Assembly (NCBI GenBank): GCA_964493785.1
Contig: CAZBPM010000012.1
Location: forward strand, 62,001-126,000
Origin: Hyphomicrobium_A sp964493785
GTDB taxonomy: Bacteria; Pseudomonadota; Alphaproteobacteria; Rhizobiales; Hyphomicrobiaceae
DNA: 64,000 bases
Direction of reading: 5' to 3'
Shown: one piece after another, positions 43,495 to 52,034 of the stretch
Layout: the number at the start of each line of letters is the position of its first letter
Position numbering within the stretch: the first letter of the stretch is position 1
Program-made: the position numbers and the translations under genes
Notes under the pieces: model-generated
What the model saw: the letters and a program-made list of their open reading frames with translations, nothing else
What the model was told of the DNA's origin: nothing
The model's database searches: none

Positions 43495-45216
43495 ATGGCG
43501 GAACTGACGCTCAAGGAGCGGCTGCGCAAGGCCGCGCTGACTGTCGATGAGCCGGGCAAGCGATCGGCGATCATCAGCGCGGTCGTTACGCCGCTGAAGC
43601 GGTGGACCGAGCCGCAGACACCAGTCGATCACCTGCTGATCGTTCCGCAGGACCTCAGAACCGCCGACCCAAGCTTCTGGACCGAGCTCGAGCACGGGCA
43701 GTTCGGCCTTGCGGGCAGCATCGTATTCCTGGACGGCAGGTCACCGTTCGAGGTCCAGGCTCCGACGGCGGCGTGGGCGCGGGAGCTGCACGGGTTCGGC
43801 TGGCTGCGCAATCTGGCCGCTGCCGGGGATGCTGAAGCGCGGGTGGCGGCGCGTTGCTTGGCGCAGGAATGGACGCTGAGATTTGGTGGCGAGCGCACGG
43901 GAATCGGTGCGGAGCCGGCCGTCGCCGCGCGCAGGATGATCTCGTGGCTGTCGCACGCCAACCTGCTGCTCGAGGATGCGGATCCCGAGACGTACGGCGC
44001 AATCACAGGAAGTCTCGGGCGCCAGCTTGCGCACTTGTCTGGCTCGTGGCGCGACACGCCAGCCGGCTATCCGCGGCTTCTGGCACTGATCGGTCTGTCA
44101 TACGCGACGCTTGCGCTGGCCGGGCATGATCGGCAGATGCGGGACGTCGAGGCCAATCTCGTTGCCGAGCTGTCGTGGCAGGTGTTCTCGGATGGCGGGC
44201 ATGTGACGCGCAATCCGGCGCTGCTCGTCGAGCTCTTGCTCGATCTGCTGCCGCTCAGCCAGTGCTTCACCGCACGCGATCTCAAGCTGCCCGATCGTCT
44301 CGGCGAGACGCTAGAGCACATGCTGCCGATGTTGCATCACCTGCGGCTCGGTGATGGGATGCTCGCGCGGTTCAATGGGGTGTCGTGTCCCGACGTGGCG
44401 GGGCTGGCGACCGTAGCCGCCTATGACGACGGATCGCTGTCAGCGGTTGGCGAGGCGCGGGCGTCAGGCTACGCGCGGATCAAACGCGGCGACACGATCG
44501 TCGTTGCGGATGTAGGAAGACCTCCGCCACTGGCTTTCTCGCAGCACGCCCAGGCAGGTTGCCTGTCCTTCGAGATGAGCAGCGGCAGGCAGCTCGTTTT
44601 CGTCAATGGCGGACTTCCGACCGCGGCGGCGGGCGACTGGCTGCCTGCCGCGCGGGCGACGGCGAGCCACAACACGCTGGTGCTGGCCGAGACGTCGTCG
44701 TCGAGACTCATCGCGCATCGGAAGATCGAGGCGCAAACCGGGGTGCGACCGATACGCTATCCCGACCGCGTCGAGTGGCGCGTGGAGAATGGTGAAGCCG
44801 GGGTCCTGGAAGCCAACCACGATGGCTATCACCGGCGTCACGAGCTGATCCATAGCCGCAGGCTTAAGGTTTCAGCGGACGGGCTGCGCCTGGAGGGCAA
44901 CGACCGGCTCGATGGCTTGGGGGGCAAGGTACGCCTCAGGGCGGATCTGCCGTTCGCCATCCATTTCCATCTGGCGCCCGGTGCGCGCTGCGGCCGCGGC
45001 GACGCGCACACTGAGGCGGCTATAACGCTGCCGGATGGCCAGCGGTGGCTGTTCCGCGTCAAGGACGGTGCGGCTCTCAGCATCGAGGAGAGCGCGTACT
45101 TTGCGGAGAACGCGGGCCCGCGCCCGACATCCCAGATCGTCCTGCGCGGTGTCACCTATGGAGAAACAGAAGTGAATTGGGTCGCGGAGCGACTGCCGGA
45201 AGGAATTCCTGAATGA
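43495..45216 (+). CDS. Heparinase II/III family protein
   Basis: A 573-residue protein: an N-terminal alpha-helical toroid (about residues 90-280, with FGWLRNLAA, AQEWTLRFG and ARRMISWLSH) and a C-terminal heparinase II/III beta domain (from about 320, with FNGVSCPDVAGL, ASHNTLVLAET and DGYHRRHELIHSRRL). No signal peptide is visible, odd for a polysaccharide lyase. In many Rhizobiales this gene lies between rsmB and purH, so it is a conserved cytoplasmic family of unknown substrate and not necessarily part of the polysaccharide island. ATG follows GCGAGGAGCC. Overlaps purH by four bases. Confidence 0.87.
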   Translation: MAELTLKERLRKAALTVDEPGKRSAIISAVVTPLKRWTEPQTPVDHLLIVPQDLRTADPSFWTELEHGQFGLAGSIVFLDGRSPFEVQAPTAAWARELHGFGWLRNLAAAGDAEARVAARCLAQEWTLRFGGERTGIGAEPAVAARRMISWLSHANLLLEDADPETYGAITGSLGRQLAHLSGSWRDTPAGYPRLLALIGLSYATLALAGHDRQMRDVEANLVAELSWQVFSDGGHVTRNPALLVELLLDLLPLSQCFTARDLKLPDRLGETLEHMLPMLHHLRLGDGMLARFNGVSCPDVAGLATVAAYDDGSLSAVGEARASGYARIKRGDTIVVADVGRPPPLAFSQHAQAGCLSFEMSSGRQLVFVNGGLPTAAAGDWLPAARATASHNTLVLAETSSSRLIAHRKIEAQTGVRPIRYPDRVEWRVENGEAGVLEANHDGYHRRHELIHSRRLKVSADGLRLEGNDRLDGLGGKVRLRADLPFAIHFHLAPGARCGRGDAHTEAAITLPDGQRWLFRVKDGAALSIEESAYFAENAGPRPTSQIVLRGVTYGETEVNWVAERLPEGIPE

Positions 45217-46799
45217 CGAGTGTGCCGCGCATCCGTCGCGCGCTTCTATCTGTGTCCGACAAAACGGGTCTTGTCGTATTCGCCCGCGCTCTGGCGGAAA
45301 TGAACGTCGAGCTGATCTCAACGGGCGGCACTTCGGCGGCGCTGCGAGACGCCGGGCTCGCGGTCAAGGACGTCGCGGACCTGACAGGCTTTCCGGAGAT
45401 GCTGGACGGGCGTGTGAAGACGCTGCACCCGAAGGTGCATGGCGGCCTGCTCGCGATCCGCGGCAATGCGGATCATGACGCGCAGGCAGCCCAGCACGAG
45501 ATCGCGCCGATCGATCTTCTCGTCGTCAATCTCTATCCGTTCGAGGCGACCGTCGCCAAGGGCGCGGACTACGACCACTGCATCGAGAACATTGACATCG
45601 GTGGTCCGGCGCTGATCCGTGGCGCGGCGAAGAACCATGCCGGCGTGACGGTGGTGGTGGAGCCGTCCGACTATGAGCGGGTTCTGGAAGCCATGCGCGC
45701 CAACGAAGGCGCGACGACGCTAGAGTTGCGGAAGAGGCTTGCAGCGAAGGCGTACGCGCGCACAGCGGCTTATGATGCCGCGATCAGCCAGTGGTTCGCG
45801 AGGACGATCGGCGAGGAGACGCCGGAGTGGCGCACCTTCGGCGGGCGACTGAAGCTCCCGCTGCGCTACGGCGAGAACCCGCACCAGCAGGCCGCGTTCT
45901 ATGCGTCGGGCGATGCGCGTCCGGGCGTCGCGACGGCGGTGCAGCACCAGGGCAAGGAGCTGTCCTACAACAACCTCAACGATACCGATGCAGCATTCGA
46001 GCTGGTGGCTGAGCTGGGAACGAATAAGCTAGCTGTTGCGATCATCAAGCACGCAAACCCTTGTGGGGTCGCGACGGGCGCAAACCTGAAAGACGCTTAT
46101 CTCAAGGCGCTGAGCTGCGATTCCGTCAGCGCGTTCGGCGGCATCATCGCGCTCAACGGCACCATCGATGCGGCGGCGGCCGAGGAGATCACCAAGATCT
46201 TCACCGAGGTCGTAATCGCGCCCGACGCGACTGAGGAGGCAAAGGCGATCTTTGCAGGTAAGAAGAATCTGCGTCTGCTGACGACGGGGGCGCTGCCCGA
46301 TCCACGCTTGCAGGGGTTGCTGGTGCGGTCGCTGGCAGGCGGACTGCTGGTGCAGACGCGCGACAATGGCATCGTATCTGCGGCGGAACTGAAGGTGGTC
46401 ACCAAGCGCCCGCCCAGCGAGCGTGAACTCGCCGACCTTCTGTTCGCGTTCAAGGTTGCAAAGCACGTGAAGTCAAACGCGATCGTCTATGCGCGTGACG
46501 GCGCGACCGTGGGTATCGGTGCCGGGCAGATGAGCCGCTTGGATTCATCGCGCATTGCGGCGGTCAAGGCTGCCGATGCGGCCAAAGCGCTGGGGCTCGT
46601 GCAGCCGCTGACGATCGGGTCGGTGGTGGCGTCGGACGCTTTCTTTCCTTTCGCCGATGGACTGCTGACGGCGGCGGAGGCGGGTGCCACGGCCGTGATC
46701 CAGCCGGGAGGCTCGATGCGTGACGACGAGGTGATCGCGGCGGCGGACGAGAATGGTCTGGCCATGGTGCTCACCGGCATGCGGCACTTCCGGCATTGA
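45213..46799 (+). CDS. purH: Bifunctional AICAR formyltransferase/IMP cyclohydrolase
   Basis: Catalyses the last two steps of IMP synthesis. The 528-residue protein has the N-terminal IMP cyclohydrolase domain (RALLSVSDKTGLVVFA, TGFPEMLDGRVKTLHPKVHGGLL, VNLYPFEATV) and the C-terminal transformylase domain (LRYGENPHQQAAFY, IIKHANPCGVATG, SNAIVYARDGATVGIGAGQMSR). Both sets of active-site residues appear intact, including the KH of the transformylase. Full length and normal. Confidence 0.97.
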   Translation: MTSVPRIRRALLSVSDKTGLVVFARALAEMNVELISTGGTSAALRDAGLAVKDVADLTGFPEMLDGRVKTLHPKVHGGLLAIRGNADHDAQAAQHEIAPIDLLVVNLYPFEATVAKGADYDHCIENIDIGGPALIRGAAKNHAGVTVVVEPSDYERVLEAMRANEGATTLELRKRLAAKAYARTAAYDAAISQWFARTIGEETPEWRTFGGRLKLPLRYGENPHQQAAFYASGDARPGVATAVQHQGKELSYNNLNDTDAAFELVAELGTNKLAVAIIKHANPCGVATGANLKDAYLKALSCDSVSAFGGIIALNGTIDAAAAEEITKIFTEVVIAPDATEEAKAIFAGKKNLRLLTTGALPDPRLQGLLVRSLAGGLLVQTRDNGIVSAAELKVVTKRPPSERELADLLFAFKVAKHVKSNAIVYARDGATVGIGAGQMSRLDSSRIAAVKAADAAKALGLVQPLTIGSVVASDAFFPFADGLLTAAEAGATAVIQPGGSMRDDEVIAAADENGLAMVLTGMRHFRH

Positions 46800-46800
46800 G

Positions 46801-47313
46801 ATGAGCGGGGCCGGTGGCGAGGTCATGCTTCGGCCGGCGCGTCGCGGCGACTGGGACATGATCCGCGGCTGGCTGGCGCGCCCGGATATCGAGGCGTGGT
46901 GGGGGCCGCGCTCGGCCACGGAGGCCGAGGTCACCATAGCGCTCGGCGCAGGTCATGCCTTGTGCCGGATCATCGAGGCGAATGGCGCCGCGGTCGGCTA
47001 CGCTCATGCGATCGACGCTATGGCGTGGGGCGACGAGCTGCCGGAGGACCTCGATCCGGGCACCTGGGACCTAGACCTCTTTATCGCATCGGAGGAGCAT
47101 CGCGGGCGCGGTGTCGGCCAGACGGCGCTGGCGCTGCTCAAGGACGAGGTATTTTCGACCACGCTGGCGTCGGCCGTGTGCGTGTTCCCGTCGATCCGAA
47201 ACGAGCGGGCGGTGAGGGCCTACGAGAAGGCCGGGTTTCGCTGGAAGCGTATCTGGAACGACCCGCACCTGGGGCCATCCTGGTTCATGGTCGCCGAACG
47301 GCCCCGTCGCTAG
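46801..47313 (+). CDS. GNAT acetyltransferase, AAC(6')-like
   Basis: A 170-residue N-acetyltransferase. The acyl-CoA loop is EEHRGRGVGQTAL, with VFPSIRNERAVRAYEKAGFRW downstream. The N-terminal part (LRPARRGDWDMIRGWL, WWG) resembles the aminoglycoside 6'-N-acetyltransferase branch, but such resemblance is common in proteins with unrelated or intrinsic functions. ATG is one base after the purH stop, so it is likely in the same transcript. Substrate unknown; a resistance role should not be assumed. Confidence 0.8.
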   Translation: MSGAGGEVMLRPARRGDWDMIRGWLARPDIEAWWGPRSATEAEVTIALGAGHALCRIIEANGAAVGYAHAIDAMAWGDELPEDLDPGTWDLDLFIASEEHRGRGVGQTALALLKDEVFSTTLASAVCVFPSIRNERAVRAYEKAGFRWKRIWNDPHLGPSWFMVAERPRR

Positions 47314-47440
47314 CCGCTGGAAGATTGGGGCCCGCGATCAGGGTGCGGCATGCACAATTGTCACAGTTCGTCGTCGTTCCCCTGCGCAGGCCGTAAGGTT
47401 AATCTGCAGGTCCGTCCATACGAATTGGGGGATTACCGCC

Positions 47441-47719
47441 GTGAATACTGTCGTCCGCGTGATTGTTTTCATCGTCCTTGTTGCCGCCCTGGTGGCCGGC
47501 ATCGTGTACGTCTATTCGCCGCTGCCGCCCGCGCACGAGGCCGCTCCGGCTCCGGCGGCTGCCCCGGCAGAACCCGCTCCGGCTCCGGCCGAGCCTGCAC
47601 CCGCTCCTGCTGAACCAGCACCGGCACCTGCCGCTCCAGCGCCTGCCGAACCTGCTCCTGCTGAGCCTGCTCCGGCTCCCGCAGCGCCGGCACCTGCTGA
47701 GCCCGCACCGGCTCCGTGA
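47441..47719 (+). CDS. Pro/Ala/Glu-rich single-pass membrane protein
   Basis: A 92-residue protein with one transmembrane helix (VVRVIVFIVLVAALVAGIVYV, about residues 4-24) and a tail that is almost entirely Pro, Ala and Glu, built from repeats of PAPAEPAP. The tail would reach out as an extended, rigid rod in the periplasm. The GTG start follows GGGGGAT by about eight bases. It looks like a spacer or anchor; no enzyme function is expected. It converges on a LEA-like gene and is followed by two hairpins. Low complexity makes gene calling less certain, but the membrane helix and codon phase support it. Confidence 0.65.
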   Translation: MNTVVRVIVFIVLVAALVAGIVYVYSPLPPAHEAAPAPAAAPAEPAPAPAEPAPAPAEPAPAPAAPAPAEPAPAEPAPAPAAPAPAEPAPAP

Positions 47720-47735
47720 CGTTGACGAAAGACTG

Positions 47736-47768
47736 GGCGTGATCGCGTTCGTTTGATGCGATCACGCC
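47736..47768. repeat. Perfect 11-bp inverted repeat between convergent genes
   Basis: GGCGTGATCGC at 47736-47746 is repeated exactly inverted as GCGATCACGCC at 47758-47768, with an 11-base loop. It lies 17 bases beyond the stop of the Pro/Ala-rich gene and about 70 bases from the end of the convergent LEA-like gene. No T run follows on the plus strand, so it is more likely a processing or protective hairpin than an efficient terminator. Confidence 0.75.
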
Positions 47769-47834
47769 GGGTCGTTTCGAGGCCATCGACAAACGCGCTT
47801 CGGGCAAGGCCCGCGGCGACTAATGCTTAGTCCG

Positions 47835-48344
47835 TCAATGCCACTTCTGTGGATCTGGGGAGGGCTCGCGCGGATCGTGCGGGCCCTCGCTTTTTGGCGG
47901 CGGCGCTTCGGTGGACTTCTGGGAGTCCTTGCTCAGCTCGTCCGCGGCCTCCTTCGCCTTGTCGAAGACTTCCGAGGTGGCCTGCTTGGCCTTCTCAAGC
48001 ACCTCTCTTGCGGCGTCGGCTGCCTTGTCGATGAGCTTGGTCGACTCCTTCGCCTTGTCGAGGGCCTTGCCGCTTTCCTCCTTGCCCTTTTCGATACCGG
48101 CGCTGGCGTTGTCCTTCGCGCGGTCGAGGGCGTCGAGAATGGCCTGCTTGGCAGCATCGATCGCGGCGTTGGTCGCGTCCTTGGCGTCGTCGATCGCCTC
48201 GCTGGCCGACCGGGGCGCGGGCTCTGGCTCGGTATCCTCAATTTTGGGAGGCGGGTTGGCGGCGGGGGCGTCCCCAGCGGCGTAGGCGGCCGCCGGTATC
48301 AGCAGGGTCGCGGCCAACAACGGGAGAATGCGGGTCATGTGCAA
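47835..48344 (-). CDS. Secreted LEA/apolipoprotein-like helical protein
   Basis: A 169-residue protein with a signal peptide (MTRILPLLAATLLIPAAAYA) and a mature chain rich in Ala, Lys, Asp and Glu. From about residue 48 to 140 it is a string of amphipathic 11-residue-type units such as DDAKDATNAAI, DRAKDN, DKAKEST and EKAKQAT, as in LEA group 3 or apolipoprotein-like proteins. The C terminus is Pro/Ser-rich. Probably a periplasmic stress or desiccation protectant, or a membrane-surface-binding helix. Starts at codons 1 or 3 are possible. A plus-strand terminator hairpin is embedded in its last codons. Confidence 0.75.
   Translation of the reverse strand: MHMTRILPLLAATLLIPAAAYAAGDAPAANPPPKIEDTEPEPAPRSASEAIDDAKDATNAAIDAAKQAILDALDRAKDNASAGIEKGKEESGKALDKAKESTKLIDKAADAAREVLEKAKQATSEVFDKAKEAADELSKDSQKSTEAPPPKSEGPHDPREPSPDPQKWH
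47860..47895 (+). terminator. Intrinsic terminator-like hairpin inside the 3' coding end of the LEA-like gene
   Basis: On the plus strand GAGGGCTCGCGC pairs with GTGCGGGCCCTC (12 pairs, two of them G-U) around a five-base loop, followed by GC and five T residues. It is oriented to stop transcription arriving from the Pro/Ala-rich gene at 47441-47719, yet lies within the final codons of the oppositely directed LEA-like gene. Confidence 0.7.
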
Positions 48345-48407
48345 TCACTCCTATGGTGATCCGAGAAAAGCACTAAGCGAGTAAATGGGGATGCCCAGGC
48401 GGATGGA

Positions 48408-49805
48408 CTAGGTTTGCCGTCCCGGCGCCCTGACCGGCAGCATCAAGGCGATGCCGAGGATCAGGAATACCGCGATGGCTGACATGCCGATGCGCTGGCT
48501 GTCGGTCAGCGTCGTTAGCAGCGCGACCACAAGCGGCGCCATGAACGCAGTTACCTTGCCTGAGAATGCGAACAGCCCGAAGTACTGCGTGATCTTATCG
48601 CGCGGTGCGAGGCGGGCGAGGAGGGAGCGGCTGGAGGACTGAACGGGGGCCGAAACCAGACCGACCACAATCGCAAAGGCGAGGAATACGCGTTCGCCGG
48701 CCGACGAGAACGGGGCGGAATTGGGCAGCTTCTCGGCGACGTCGACGAAGAAGAAGACGTGGTTCTTGTCGACGGAGAGAATGCCGAACGCTCCGATCAG
48801 CAGGATGAAAAGCGCGGTGACGATGACAAATTTGGCGCTGATGCGATCATCCAATACGCCGCCGATGAGAGCGCCGAAGGCACCGACCAGCGTGAGGATG
48901 ATGCCGAAGATGCCGAGCTCCAAAGGCCCCCAGCCAAATACGGCGGCGCCATAGATCCCGCCGAAGGTGAAAATCGCGGTCAGGCCGTCGGTGTAGATCA
49001 TGCGGGCGATTAGAAACAGCAGCATGTCGCGGTTTTGCGGGAGTTGGCGAACCGTGTCCCACAGCTCGGCCGTGGCATGGCGTCCGTCGGAGGCGCGCTT
49101 TTCTTTGACGTCCGGGACGAAGAGGAAAAACGGGATCATGAAGACGAGATACCAGACCGCAGACAGGGGCCCGACGATGCGATCGCCTTCGCGTGCGCCA
49201 ATATCGAGGGGGAGGATCGGCGTGAGCCCCAGAAGCGTCTGGCTGCTGCCATCGACCGGCACGATCAGCCCGGCGACCAGGAAGAGGCTGGCGAGGCCGC
49301 CAAAGTAGCCGCAGGCCCAGCCAGCACCTGAAAGACGGCCAAGTTCGGAAGCCGGCACGAGGCTCGGCATGAAAGCGTTGGTGAAGACTGCGGTGTACTC
49401 GGCGCAGACCGTGGCGCAGACGAAGGCGATGAGGATCAGGAAGATCGTCGACGACGGGGCGCCCGGAGTTGCGATCCAGAGCGTCGTCATCGCCACTGCC
49501 AGGATAACCGAGAACAGCGCGATCCACGGCTTGCGGCGTCCGCGCCCATCGGCGAAGGCGCCGAGGAAGGGGCTGCCGACGGCGATGAGGATGCCTGCGA
49601 CGGCCGCGCCATAGCCCCAGAGCGCTTGTCCATGCGGACCATTGCCGACAACGACGTTGGCAAAGTAGGGCGCGAAAAGGAAGGTCAGGATGAGGGTGTA
49701 GAAGGGCTGCACAGACCAGTCGAAGAGCATCCAGGAGATGCGTGCCGACATTGGGGCACGTTCGGTGACATCGACATGCTGAGCGGACGTAGCGGCCATT
49801 TCCAA
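48408..49805 (-). CDS. MFS transporter, UMF1/Atg22-like
   Basis: A 465-residue membrane protein with about twelve transmembrane segments. WMLFDWSVQPFYTLI near the N terminus and the cytoplasmic loop FADGRGRRKPWIALFS match the UMF1 family (related to yeast Atg22, a vacuolar amino-acid effluxer). A long loop after about residue 150 and the central EKRASDGRH loop separate the two halves. Substrate unknown. The first 20 residues are variable; ATG at 49805 or two codons later. It stands alone between a LEA-like gene and the TPM operon. Confidence 0.85.
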   Translation of the reverse strand: MEMAATSAQHVDVTERAPMSARISWMLFDWSVQPFYTLILTFLFAPYFANVVVGNGPHGQALWGYGAAVAGILIAVGSPFLGAFADGRGRRKPWIALFSVILAVAMTTLWIATPGAPSSTIFLILIAFVCATVCAEYTAVFTNAFMPSLVPASELGRLSGAGWACGYFGGLASLFLVAGLIVPVDGSSQTLLGLTPILPLDIGAREGDRIVGPLSAVWYLVFMIPFFLFVPDVKEKRASDGRHATAELWDTVRQLPQNRDMLLFLIARMIYTDGLTAIFTFGGIYGAAVFGWGPLELGIFGIILTLVGAFGALIGGVLDDRISAKFVIVTALFILLIGAFGILSVDKNHVFFFVDVAEKLPNSAPFSSAGERVFLAFAIVVGLVSAPVQSSSRSLLARLAPRDKITQYFGLFAFSGKVTAFMAPLVVALLTTLTDSQRIGMSAIAVFLILGIALMLPVRAPGRQT

Positions 49806-49906
49806 GGTAATTTCCCCGTCTTAGAGCTCCCGGCTGCAGCCCTATAGCACGGAAAAAGCGCTGCGCTTGTGGCGCCTCGCCGCTGCCGGGATCGCGCCGC
49901 GGCGAG

Positions 49907-50524
49907 CTATTGCAGGATGATCAGGTGGTCGGGGAGTTCGTTGGGGGTGGAGCCCCCCGGCGGGAAGTGGGCGGCGAGAGCGCTTCCGATGGTGCCAACG
50001 GCTTCGACGAAGCCATCCGCCGGCTGCCCGGCGCCAATGGCGCCCGTCAGGCGGTCGATGATCGCCTGCCAGGCGGCTTCCGGCACCTTTGCGCCGATGC
50101 CGCGGTCGGCGATGATTTCCGCATAGTGCTCGACCACGGAAACGAAGAGCAGCACGCCGGTACGGCCCTCGGTCGTATGGAGGTTCTGGGCGAGGAACTG
50201 CTCGACGGCGCGGCGATGCGCGTGCAGTCGCTTGATGCTGACGGGAACCAATGCGGTGCGGATGGGCGCCGGCATGAGCGCGAGCGACACGAACAGGAAC
50301 ACCGCTAGCTGAATGAGATAGATCGGGACGAGGTGGAGCCCCGTGAAGAAGATCAGGAGCCACGGAACGAGGAGCGCGACGAGTGCGCCGACGAGCGGGG
50401 GGACGTAGTGGTATCCGTCACTCTGAGCGGCGACGACAACGACGATCTCGCCGGAGGTTCTCTGCTCAGCATCGGCGATCGCGGCCGAGATGCGTTGCTC
50501 GTCCGATTCGGAGAACAGGCTCAT
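49907..50524 (-). CDS. TPM domain membrane protein (COG3762-like)
   Basis: A 205-residue protein. A TPM-type domain (SGEIVVVVAAQSDGY at the start and LLFVSVVEHYAEIIADRGI later) is interrupted by two membrane helices at about residues 45-95 (LVGALVALLVPWLLIF, YLIQLAVFLFVSLAL). Such short TPM proteins usually follow a YgcG-like TPM protein and LemA, as here. Start at 50524 (ATG after GAAGG) rather than the frame opening at 50638, which is a shadow of the Gly-rich tail upstream. Function unknown; TPM domains have been associated with phosphatase or envelope stress roles. Confidence 0.83.
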   Translation of the reverse strand: MSLFSESDEQRISAAIADAEQRTSGEIVVVVAAQSDGYHYVPPLVGALVALLVPWLLIFFTGLHLVPIYLIQLAVFLFVSLALMPAPIRTALVPVSIKRLHAHRRAVEQFLAQNLHTTEGRTGVLLFVSVVEHYAEIIADRGIGAKVPEAAWQAIIDRLTGAIGAGQPADGFVEAVGTIGSALAAHFPPGGSTPNELPDHLIILQ

Positions 50525-50561
50525 CAGAATGCCTTCCGTGCTTGAATCGCTATGCTGTGCA

Positions 50562-51377
50562 TCACCAGCTCCCCGAAGATCCGCCGCCGCCGAAGTCGCC
50601 CCCGCCGCCGGACCACCCTCCCCCTCCACCGAATCCACCGCCGCCGCCGCTCCAGCCGCCCGGGATTATGATGGGACCGTTGGTGTTACGACGCCGCTGG
50701 CCCGGTACGGCCTGCGGCGCATTCCGGATCGACTGCACGATGGCATAGAAAACGAAGATGGCGACGCCCAGCCAGAAAAGGATGAGTACGATCGACCAGA
50801 AGTCGAGGGTATCGGCATTGCGCGAGACGCGCGCGCGCTGCTTCACTTCCTCCGCATCGCCGAGCAGGACATCGTTGATGTCGCGGACGCCGGCCGAGAT
50901 GCCGGCGGAGAAATCGCCGCGGCGGAACTCGGGCAGGATGGCGTTTTCGATGATGAGCTTCGACATCGCATCGGTCATGATCGGCTCCAGGCCGCGGCCG
51001 ACCTCGATGCGAACCTTGCGCTCATTCGGCGCGACGATCAGGAGGATACCGTTGTTCTTGTCCTTCTGGCCGATGCCCCACTTACGGCCGAGCTGATACC
51101 CGTAGTCCTCGATGGGGTAGCCCTCGAGCGTACGCAGCGTGACGACCGCGACCTGATCGGTCGACTTCGCCTCGAGGGCCGCAAGCTTTGCCTCGATTGC
51201 GGCCCGTGCATCAGGCGTGAGCAGACCGGCTTCGTCGACGATGCGGCCGGTCAGTGCCGGGAATGCCGGTTCGGCCTCGACCGTGAGGGGGACGCCTAAG
51301 CCGAGAAGCAAGGCGACCCACATCATGAACGCGCGCAGCGTCCACCCCGGTAGCAAAGCGCTCCGTGCGGCAGGCAT
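50562..51377 (-). CDS. YgcG-like TPM domain protein
   Basis: A 271-residue protein with a signal peptide or N-terminal anchor (about residues 14-36), a periplasmic TPM domain (residues 38-185; LTGRIVDEAGLLTPDARAAI, DQVAVVTLRTLEGYPIEDYG, KNNGILLIVAPNERKVRIEVG), a transmembrane helix at about 200-220, and a Gly/Ser/Trp-rich C terminus. These are the usual features of the COG1512 family found behind lemA. Function is unknown; a role in envelope maintenance is often proposed. Confidence 0.9.
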   Translation of the reverse strand: MPAARSALLPGWTLRAFMMWVALLLGLGVPLTVEAEPAFPALTGRIVDEAGLLTPDARAAIEAKLAALEAKSTDQVAVVTLRTLEGYPIEDYGYQLGRKWGIGQKDKNNGILLIVAPNERKVRIEVGRGLEPIMTDAMSKLIIENAILPEFRRGDFSAGISAGVRDINDVLLGDAEEVKQRARVSRNADTLDFWSIVLILFWLGVAIFVFYAIVQSIRNAPQAVPGQRRRNTNGPIIIPGGWSGGGGGFGGGGGWSGGGGDFGGGGSSGSW

Positions 51378-51404
51378 GGGAGCCCTCCAATGCGGCGCGC
51401 GTAC

Positions 51405-52034
51405 TTACTTCTTGGTGCCGAAGTCGACCTTGGGAACCTTCATATCTTCCTGGGCGATTTCGAACGTCGTCATTTCCTTCGCCGACGGATACATGACGGC
51501 GCGCCAGATGCGTCCGGGGAAGGTGGTGATCTCGGTGTTGTAGACGCGGACTGATTCGATGTAGTCGCGCCGAGCGATGGCGATGCGGTTTTCGGTGCCC
51601 TCGATCTGGCTCTGCAGCGCGATGAAGTTCTGTCCGGACTTGATGTCGGGATAGCGTTCGACGACAGCGAGCAGGCGTCCAAGGGCTCCGCCGAGTTGGT
51701 TCTGCGCGTCCTGGAATTTCTGCATGGCCTCGGGGTTGGTCAGGATATCGGCCGGGATATTGATCTGGGCCTGCGTGGCTTTCGAGCGGGCCTCGACGAC
51801 ATCGGTCAGCACGGTGCGCTCCTGGTCGGCGAAGCCTTTGACGGTCTCGACCAGGTTGGGGATGAGGTCAGCGCGACGCTTATACTGGTTGAGCACCTCG
51901 GCCCATGCGGCCTTGGCTTTCTGCTCATTGGTCGGGATGGTGTTGATGCCGCAGCCAACGAGCGTGAGTGTAAGTGCTGCCAGCAGAACAGCCGCAAAGG
52001 GGCGAGCGAAGCGTTGCGCCTGCACGTGAGCCAT
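51405..52034 (-). CDS. lemA: LemA family lipoprotein
   Basis: A 209-residue protein with lipobox LVGC (about residue 28) and the LemA helical domain: NQYKRRADLIPNLVETVKGFADQE, ARSKATQAQI, LLAVVERYPDIKSGQNF, EGTENRIAIARRDYIESVRVYNT and FPGRIWRAVMYP. It is the first gene of the operon lemA-TPM-TPM. A lipid anchor on the protein fits an envelope location. Molecular role unknown. Confidence 0.93.
   Translation of the reverse strand: MAHVQAQRFARPFAAVLLAALTLTLVGCGINTIPTNEQKAKAAWAEVLNQYKRRADLIPNLVETVKGFADQERTVLTDVVEARSKATQAQINIPADILTNPEAMQKFQDAQNQLGGALGRLLAVVERYPDIKSGQNFIALQSQIEGTENRIAIARRDYIESVRVYNTEITTFPGRIWRAVMYPSAKEMTTFEIAQEDMKVPKVDFGTKK

Noticed and set aside
43495..45216. Heparinase considered as part of the fucose polysaccharide system
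   Set aside because: It is more than 20 kb away in a conserved housekeeping run with rsmB and purH, so the association is not supported.
47530..47715. Short-period repeats in the DNA of the Pro/Ala-rich gene, considered as a CRISPR or VNTR
   Set aside because: Units are degenerate codon-level repeats in one reading frame without spacers, so they reflect low-complexity protein rather than a CRISPR array.
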